A stretch of DNA of 10,424 bases from JANMMJ01 sp031373255. Lineage in GTDB: Bacteria > Pseudomonadota > Alphaproteobacteria > Rhizobiales > Aestuariivirgaceae. The notes under the pieces are model-generated. The model saw only the letters and a program-made list of their open reading frames with translations. It was not told the origin of the DNA and ran no database searches. Shown one piece after another: positions 6,076-10,424 of this stretch. How positions within the stretch are numbered: position 1 is the stretch's first letter; each line of letters opens with the position of its first letter. The translations under genes and the position numbers were made by a program. Location of the stretch: assembly GCA_031373255.1 (NCBI GenBank), contig JANMMJ010000050.1, forward strand, positions 1-10,424, read 5' to 3'.

Positions 6076-7274
6076 AGCAAAGCCTTTCACTTGCCCAGGC
6101 CCGTCGCGTGGCTCTCACGGCCCAGGGCTTCGCCCAGCCTGCGCGAGAGGGCACGGCGAACTGGACCCGCATCAACAATGCCATCCGCCAGATGAACCTG
6201 TTGCAGATCGACAGCGTCAATGTGTTGGTGCGCTCGCACTACCTGCCGGTATTCTCGCGCGTTGGCCATTACGAGCATGCCACACTCGACCATCGCACCT
6301 TCACCAACCGCCGCCGCACCATGTTCGAGTGCTGGGCCCATGAGGCGAGCCTGCTGCCGCTTGAGTTGCATCCCCTGATGCGCTGGCGCATGCAGCGAGC
6401 CCGCGCCGGCAAGGGCACCTATGGATCGATGAACGAATTTTCCGCCAGCGAGCGCGCCTATGTGAAGGGTGTGCTGGCCTTCGTCACCGCCAATGGCCCA
6501 ACCACCGTGAGCGACCTTCCCGACGCCGGCAAGAGCCTTGGCGGCTGGTGGGGCTGGAGCAAGGGCAAGATGGCGCTGGAATGCCTGTTCGATCAGGGAC
6601 TTGTAACGACGGCCACGCGCCGCAGCTTCGAGCGCATCTACGACATTCCGGAGCGCGTCATTCCGGCCGATGTTCTGGCACTGCCGACGCCCGATGAATC
6701 GCAGGCGATACGTACACTTGTAGACATATCGGCAAGAGCGCTGGGTATTGCCACCGAAAGCGATTTGCGCGATTACTTCCGGCTACCGTTGGTAGAAGGC
6801 CGCCAGGCGGTAGGGGAATTGGTGGAGGACGGCACCTTGCAGCCAATCACCGTTGAGGGCTGGAAACAGCAGGCCTATTTGCACGCGGCCGCGAAACTTC
6901 CGCGCAAGGCCGGCGGCAATGCCCTGCTCTCGCCATTTGATCCTCTGGTCTGGGAAAGGGCCAGGGCGGAAAGGTTGTTCGATTTCACCTATCGCATTGA
7001 AATTTATACCCCCGCACCCAAGCGCAAATACGGCTACTACGTGCTGCCCTTTTTGATGGGCGAGCGCATGGCGGCACGCGTCTGCCTCAAGGCCGACCGT
7101 CAGGCGGGCGTGCTGCGCGCCAATGCCGCTTATGCCGAAGCCCATGCCGAACCGGGCGCCACCGCAACCGCCCTGGCGAACGAGCTCCGGCTTATGGCGC
7201 GCTGGCTCGATCTTTCGGGCGTCGAGGCAGGGACCGGCGGCGACCTCGCCCCCCGGCTCAAGGCGGCGCTATGA
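6072..7274 (+). CDS. ycaQ: YcaQ/AlkX-family DNA interstrand crosslink glycosylase (HTH_42)
   Basis: The 400-residue protein belongs to the HTH_42 (PF06224) winged-helix glycosylases and is close in length to E. coli YcaQ. These enzymes excise alkylated bases and unhook nitrogen-mustard-type interstrand crosslinks. The N-terminal part has NNAIRQMNLLQIDSVNVLVR; the Gln45-Ile-Asp47 triad fits the Q-phi-D catalytic motif of the YcaQ/AlkX branch, as against Q-phi-Q of the AlkZ branch. SHYLPVFSRVGHY, the FECWAHEASLLP stretch and the later LLSPFDPLVWERARAERLF with YRIEIYTP are further family hallmarks. The ATG overlaps the stop of the preceding acetyltransferase gene, and the downstream acetyltransferase ATG overlaps this stop. 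This is strong evidence for one transcript. The presumed role is repair of endogenous or antibiotic-caused DNA crosslinks. Confidence 0.93.
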   Translation: MKQSLSLAQARRVALTAQGFAQPAREGTANWTRINNAIRQMNLLQIDSVNVLVRSHYLPVFSRVGHYEHATLDHRTFTNRRRTMFECWAHEASLLPLELHPLMRWRMQRARAGKGTYGSMNEFSASERAYVKGVLAFVTANGPTTVSDLPDAGKSLGGWWGWSKGKMALECLFDQGLVTTATRRSFERIYDIPERVIPADVLALPTPDESQAIRTLVDISARALGIATESDLRDYFRLPLVEGRQAVGELVEDGTLQPITVEGWKQQAYLHAAAKLPRKAGGNALLSPFDPLVWERARAERLFDFTYRIEIYTPAPKRKYGYYVLPFLMGERMAARVCLKADRQAGVLRANAAYAEAHAEPGATATALANELRLMARWLDLSGVEAGTGGDLAPRLKAAL

Positions 7275-7807
7275 ACATCGATATCGAAACCAATCGCCTG
7301 CTGCTCCGCGTCATCCCGCTGGAAGCGCTCCAGGCCACGGTGAGCGGCGACCTCGACACCGTCGCCCAGCATGTGCAGCTCATCGTGCCACCGGCCTGGA
7401 TTGGCGAAAGCTGGGTGGCCCAGCTCCGCTTCGACCAGTGGCAGAAAGACCCCGCCTATGGCCCCTGGTCGGTGCGCGCCATCGCGTTGAAAGAAACCGG
7501 CGAAATGATCGGCTACATCAATTGCCATGGCACCCCGGACCCGGTGTTCATGGAGGGCAAGGCGCCCAACGGTGTCGAGATCGGCTACATGCTGTTCGAG
7601 CCGTGGCGCGGCCAGGGCCATGCGCTGGAGGCCATCACTGGCTTCAACCGCTGGGCCAAGATCCATGGCGTAGACAGCGTTGTCGTGTCGATTTCGCCCA
7701 ATAACCAGGCCTCGCTGGCGCTTGCCCGCAAGCTCACCGCCGAGAAGATCGGCAGCCACATCGACGAGCGCGACGGGCCCGAGGACGTCTACCTCATCCG
7801 CATCTGA
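7271..7807 (+). CDS. GNAT-family N-acetyltransferase, RimJ/RimL-like
   Basis: The 178-residue protein fits the PF13302-type acetyltransferases related to RimJ/RimL. It starts with the typical IDIETNRLLLRVIPLEAL. WSVRAIALKETGEMIGYINCHG gives the mid-domain strands, and VEIGYMLFEPWRGQGHALEA holds the acetyl-CoA loop RGQGHA. VVVSISPNNQASLALARKL is the conserved SPNN-S helix that contacts the cofactor. Substrates in this group include ribosomal proteins, amino acids and antibiotics, so none can be assigned. The ATG at 7271 overlaps the AlkX stop in an ATGA, and it is the last gene of the run. A weak stem of CAGATC/GGTCTG lies shortly after the stop, without a clear T run. Confidence 0.92.
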   Translation: MNIDIETNRLLLRVIPLEALQATVSGDLDTVAQHVQLIVPPAWIGESWVAQLRFDQWQKDPAYGPWSVRAIALKETGEMIGYINCHGTPDPVFMEGKAPNGVEIGYMLFEPWRGQGHALEAITGFNRWAKIHGVDSVVVSISPNNQASLALARKLTAEKIGSHIDERDGPEDVYLIRI

Positions 7808-7885
7808 ATGCCTTACAAAGTCTTTCTGTGTACGGACAGATCGGAGCGGTCTGCTTAAATCTATCTCAGTTTGTTTCTGTCATCA

Positions 7886-7990
7886 TGCTTCTCAATGTGG
7901 CCCAATCCGGCGATGGAACGCGAGGGCCCTGGAATAGATCGATCACGGCGGCCACGGGCCATTTCCATCAGCCGTCGGTTGGACCGGCAA
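7886..7990 (+). other. Possible decayed 5' end of a nitronate monooxygenase gene
   Basis: Two exact matches to the start of the intact nitronate monooxygenase gene occur in the same order and orientation: CAATGTGGCCC (7893-7903, matching 8668-8678) and GGTTGGACCGGCAA (7977-7990, matching 8735-8748). The bases before the first match are also alike (GCTTCT versus GCTTCCTCC). The space between the matches is 17 bases longer here and only loosely similar, and the frame is broken. The rest of 7808-8002 holds no convincing gene or strong terminator. This is suggestive, not certain. Confidence 0.35.
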
Positions 7991-8002
7991 AGGAGCCGAC
8001 CC

Positions 8003-8212
8003 ATGATCGAACTCGTATTTTCCGCCTGCCTCATCGCTTCCCCGGCCGACTGCAAGGAAGTGCACCTCACCTACGAGGCCCAGCAAGTCAGCCTTATGGA
8101 ATGCTCCCTCTATGGCCAGTCCGAGATGGCGCAATGGACCAATTATCACCCCCAGTACCGCGTCGGCCGCTTCCGCTGCGCGCCAGTGCGGATGGCCGGA
8201 ACGGAGATCTAA
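8003..8212 (+). CDS. Small uncharacterised protein with four cysteines
   Basis: The 69-residue protein begins MIELVFSACLIASPADCKE, followed by SLMECSLYGQ, then WTNYHPQYRVGRFRC and a short tail. It has four cysteines (9, 17, 34 and 59) and a hydrophobic N-terminal stretch to about residue 13. This resembles small uncharacterised proteins I associate with alphaproteobacteria (pattern: hydrophobic start, Cys, a central MxC, a WxxxHPxxR stretch, then a late Cys). Function is unknown; an exported, disulfide-bonded protein is possible, though the N-terminus lacks the positive charge of a normal signal peptide. The start is well supported by AAAGGAG seven bases before the ATG. It sits alone in a region of decayed genes, and its TAA directly precedes an ATG whose frame is antisense to the aminotransferase remnant. 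Confidence 0.75.
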   Translation: MIELVFSACLIASPADCKEVHLTYEAQQVSLMECSLYGQSEMAQWTNYHPQYRVGRFRCAPVRMAGTEI

Positions 8213-8230
8213 ATGACCAGCCGCAGCACC

Positions 8231-8600
8231 CCCGCCGTGCTCTACCGGATCTTCTGCCGCCAGCACGCCCTGCTGCGCCAGGTGATGCGCGTCTACTTCG
8301 ACAGCTTCACCAAGCGCATTCACCAGGAAATCCGTTTTCTAGAACGCGAGCGCCAGCGCTGGCAGAGCCACGCCGGATTGCCGCACGGGCCGCAGCACAA
8401 GACATTCGCCGCGGCCTCGCGGGCCAATATCCACAAGCTCACGGAACAGCTCCATGATGCCCACCACCAGCCGCTTTCAGGCCACGTGGCCTACAACACC
8501 CATCGCTTCGACAGCTTCGATACCCCCCTCGAACTTGTCTCCGACGATCCGCGCATGATCCAGCAGGTCCTCGCCCTCGACCGGATGTCTCCCGCGCGCT
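8231..8600 (-). pseudogene. 3' remnant of a class III aminotransferase gene
   Basis: One minus-strand frame aligns with the C-terminal part of the intact aminotransferase at 9788-10424. EDLLDHARIVGDKFE matches ENLLDHVKTVGDHFE (10 of 15), VVGHVA-stop-KRLVV matches LVGNVRGKRLMM, CLVLRPV matches GLLVRPL, and KTDFLVNALGEAV matches EADFLVDTLHDAI. GVLAAEDPVEHGGG matches the end GLLPAIRPIQHGGN. Two in-frame stops break it (TGA 8479-8477 and TAG 8341-8339). Relative to the intact copy about 12 codons are missing after HPV and about 12 more before the LVLRP stretch, and the normal stop is gone. The PLP lysine region is absent. The differing middle part suggests a related aminotransferase or an old duplicate rather than a recent copy. 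The opposite strand holds an open 129-codon frame (8213-8602), which is best read as its antisense. Confidence 0.75.
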
Positions 8601-8669
8601 GAGTCGGGCGTTAGCGATTGCAAAGCTCCGGAAGCCTCTCCATACTCGGGGCCGAAAGGCTTCCTCCCA

Positions 8670-9743
8670 ATGTGGCCCGACCGCCGGCTGTGTACCCTGC
8701 TCGGAATCGAGCATCCCATCATTCAGGCTCCGATGGTTGGACCGGCAACCCCGGAACTGGCCATCGCCGTGTGCAACGCGGGCGGCCTCGGCTCGCTGGG
8801 TAGCGCTGAAATGCCGGAGCAGCAGATACGCAAAACCGCCGCCACAATGCGCGCCGGAACCAACCTGCCGTTCAACCTGAACTTCTTCATTCATCCGGCC
8901 CCCGAACCCAGCGCCGAAACCTGGGATAGCGCCCGTCAGCGGCTCATGCCCTGGTACGAGAAACTTGGCCTCGGCGCGCCGCCCGAAACTCCGCCCGCGT
9001 TAAGGGCCGGTTTCGATGCAGCGAAACTCGCCCTCGTGCTCGACCTCCGCCCACCGGTCGTGAGTTTTCATTTCGGCATTCCTGACGGCCGCGCCATTGC
9101 CGCCCTCAAGCAGGCAGGGATTGTGCTGCTGAGCACGGCAACGTCAGTCGCCGAAGCGCAGGCCCTGGCGCGCGCTGGTGTTGACGCCATCATTGCCCAG
9201 GGCCGCGAGGCGGGCGGTCATCGCGGTTCGCACCAGCCCGTGGCGCCAGCCGATGGTATCGGTACATTTGCCTTGGTTCCGCAGGTCGTCGATGCCGTGG
9301 ACGTGCCGGTGATTGCGGCAGGAGGCATTGGCGATGGGCGGGGCATTGCCGCCGCACTGGCGCTTGGCGCCAGCGGCGTGCAGATGGGGACAGCCTTCCT
9401 CTCCTGCCCCGAAGCCGCGACCGACGCGGCACGGCGCGAAATGCTGCGCCATGCCGGAGACACCGACACGATCCTGACCGATGCCGTCTCCGGCCGGGCC
9501 GCGCGGGCGGTGCGCAGCAGCTACACCGTTGCGATGGAAAGCCAGAGGCAGGCGCTGCCGGGCTTTCCCTCTCTCTATGCGCTAACCGAACCGCTCTTGC
9601 AGGAGGCAAAGGCCGGCGAGGTGTCGTTCCACCTCTATGGTCAGGCCGCAGCACTCAACCGGGAAATGCCGGCCGCAGAACTTGTGCGCCAACTCGTCGA
9701 TGATACCGCGAGAATTCTGGCGGGCCTCGGCAGGCCTGCCTGA
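8670..9743 (+). CDS. Nitronate monooxygenase (2-nitropropane dioxygenase family)
   Basis: The 357-residue FMN enzyme belongs to the PF03060 family and converts alkyl nitronates such as propionate 3-nitronate to carbonyl compounds and nitrite. Its TIM barrel opens with HPIIQAPMVGPATPELA and AVCNAGGLGSLGS, the FMN-binding start of class I enzymes. NLPFNLNFFIHPAP follows. VVSFHFGIPD and VDAIIAQGREAGGHRGSH carry the active-site region; His184 is the likely catalytic base. VPVIAAGGIGDGRGIAAALALGASGVQMGTAFL forms the phosphate-binding part, written here in family order. The length is normal. ATG 8670 is preceded by GAAAGG ten bases upstream, a weak ribosome site. It converges with the aminotransferase across 44 bases, where GATGG/CCATC (9758-9773) could form a small hairpin. 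The role is probably detoxification; the natural substrate is not indicated by the neighbours. Confidence 0.93.
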   Translation: MWPDRRLCTLLGIEHPIIQAPMVGPATPELAIAVCNAGGLGSLGSAEMPEQQIRKTAATMRAGTNLPFNLNFFIHPAPEPSAETWDSARQRLMPWYEKLGLGAPPETPPALRAGFDAAKLALVLDLRPPVVSFHFGIPDGRAIAALKQAGIVLLSTATSVAEAQALARAGVDAIIAQGREAGGHRGSHQPVAPADGIGTFALVPQVVDAVDVPVIAAGGIGDGRGIAAALALGASGVQMGTAFLSCPEAATDAARREMLRHAGDTDTILTDAVSGRAARAVRSSYTVAMESQRQALPGFPSLYALTEPLLQEAKAGEVSFHLYGQAAALNREMPAAELVRQLVDDTARILAGLGRPA

Positions 9744-9787
9744 AAATCAGCAGGATCGATGGGTGCATCCATCAACCCCGCTTGGTT

Positions 9788-10424
9788 TCAGTTGCCGCCG
9801 TGCTGGATCGGACGAATGGCGGGCAGCAGCCCTTCCCGCGTCAGGTCATGCGTCGTTTCCTCGATCGCGTCATGCAGCGTATCGACCAGGAAATCCGCTT
9901 CCTTGATCGACAGTGTGAGCGGCGGCGACATCACGTCGAGGTGGCCGAGCGGGCGCACCAGCAGACCCTTGTTCTCGCACAGGTTCGAGATGCGCTTCGA
10001 GATGTTGATCTCGTCGGGAAGATGCGCCTTGGTGGCCTTGTCGCCCACATACTCGACGCACATCATCAGACGCTTTCCGCGCACGTTTCCAACGAGACGC
10101 AGTGACTCAAGTTCCTTGAGCCGCCTTTCGAAGTGATCGCCGACCGTCTTGACATGATCGAGCAGGTTCTCGCGCTCGATGATCTCGATGTTCTTGAGCG
10201 CCACCGCACAGCACACCGGATGGCCCGAATAGGTGAAGCCATGGGCGAACCACACATCCGGCCCCGGCTGGCTGATCGCCTCGTAGACCTCGTCCGAGAA
10301 GATCGTGGCGCCAAGCGGCAGATAGCCTGATGTCAAGCCCTTTGCCGAAACGATCATGTCCGGCACGATGCCGAACACGTCTTCGCTGGCGAACCAGTGG
10401 CCGAGCCGCCCGAATGCCGTCACC
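9788..10424 (-). CDS. Class III (PLP-dependent) aminotransferase, C-terminal half, runs off the window edge
   Basis: The visible 211 residues are the C-terminal part of a fold-type I, class III aminotransferase; about half of a usual 450-460-residue protein lies beyond base 10424. VTAFGRLGHWFA is the conserved stretch just after the PLP-binding Asp region. PDMIVSAKGLTSGYLPLGA contains the Schiff-base lysine (in SAKG, visible residue 28). WFAHGFTYSGHPVCCAVAL is the conserved glycine and histidine stretch that follows. The C-terminal domain includes KGLLVRPLGHLDVMSPPLTL, the substrate-carboxylate Arg region, and ends HGGN. It uses an amino donor with pyruvate or 2-oxoglutarate; omega-amino acid or diamine substrates are typical of this branch, but none can be fixed. 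A shorter, stop-containing homologue lies at 8231-8600. Confidence 0.93.
   Translation of the reverse strand, partial: VTAFGRLGHWFASEDVFGIVPDMIVSAKGLTSGYLPLGATIFSDEVYEAISQPGPDVWFAHGFTYSGHPVCCAVALKNIEIIERENLLDHVKTVGDHFERRLKELESLRLVGNVRGKRLMMCVEYVGDKATKAHLPDEINISKRISNLCENKGLLVRPLGHLDVMSPPLTLSIKEADFLVDTLHDAIEETTHDLTREGLLPAIRPIQHGGN

Noticed and set aside
7977..8748. 14-base direct repeat (GGTTGGACCGGCAA) as insertion-element target duplication or att sites
   Set aside because: The segment between holds no transposase or integrase. A 14-base repeat alone can occur by chance in 10 kb, and its collinearity with a second match fits gene-duplicate decay better.
9758..9773. GATGG/CCATC hairpin between the convergent nitronate monooxygenase and aminotransferase genes as a terminator
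   Set aside because: The stem is only five base pairs and there is no T run on either strand, so it is not listed as a terminator.
9782..10105. Plus-strand open frame similar to the 8213-8602 frame
   Set aside because: It is the antisense of the intact aminotransferase. The similarity between the two plus frames comes from homology on the minus strand, not from a repeated plus-strand gene.

Overview
The window looks like a chromosomal segment from a GC-rich alphaproteobacterium, probably near the Hyphomicrobiales; I infer this rather than prove it. The reasons are the roughly 60-65% GC, the NDUFS6-type zinc protein, and a small Cys-containing protein of a kind I associate with that group. 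No rRNA, tRNA, CRISPR array, insertion sequence or phage gene was seen.

Layout. Bases 1-392 hold the end of an unknown gene and a frameshifted DUF488/YeaO-family gene. A glutathione transferase-like gene with its own promoter follows on the + strand (465-1169). Converging on it is a lower-GC dinJ-yafQ-type toxin-antitoxin module (1255-1813, minus strand). The antitoxin is intact, but the toxin has a premature stop that removes its C-terminal catalytic tail. Between the GST and the toxin lies a short 3' remnant of an oxidoreductase gene, homologous to the intact RclA/mercuric-reductase-like gene at 1900-3279. From 5292 down to 1900 the minus strand carries an alpha/beta hydrolase, a secreted beta-lactamase-fold serine hydrolase and that flavin oxidoreductase, plausibly one operon.

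From 5345 to 7807 the + strand carries a tight, overlapping four-gene operon: NDUFS6-like zinc-finger protein, GNAT acetyltransferase, YcaQ/AlkX-type DNA crosslink glycosylase and a RimJ/RimL-type GNAT. The last three start codons overlap the preceding gene, which suggests translational coupling.

The region 7808-8670 is a decay zone around one small gene (8003-8212). It holds a class III aminotransferase 3' remnant on the minus strand with two in-frame stops, and a possible 5' remnant of a nitronate monooxygenase gene. Beyond it are an intact nitronate monooxygenase (8670-9743, +) and, convergent to it, an intact class III aminotransferase that runs off the right edge.

The main theme is gene decay and duplication: a frameshift, a nonsense-truncated toxin, and two gene remnants each next to a full-length homologue. 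I see no convincing new defence or biosynthetic system. The best leads are the disarmed toxin with a retained antitoxin and operator, the paired remnant/intact architecture, and the AlkX operon.
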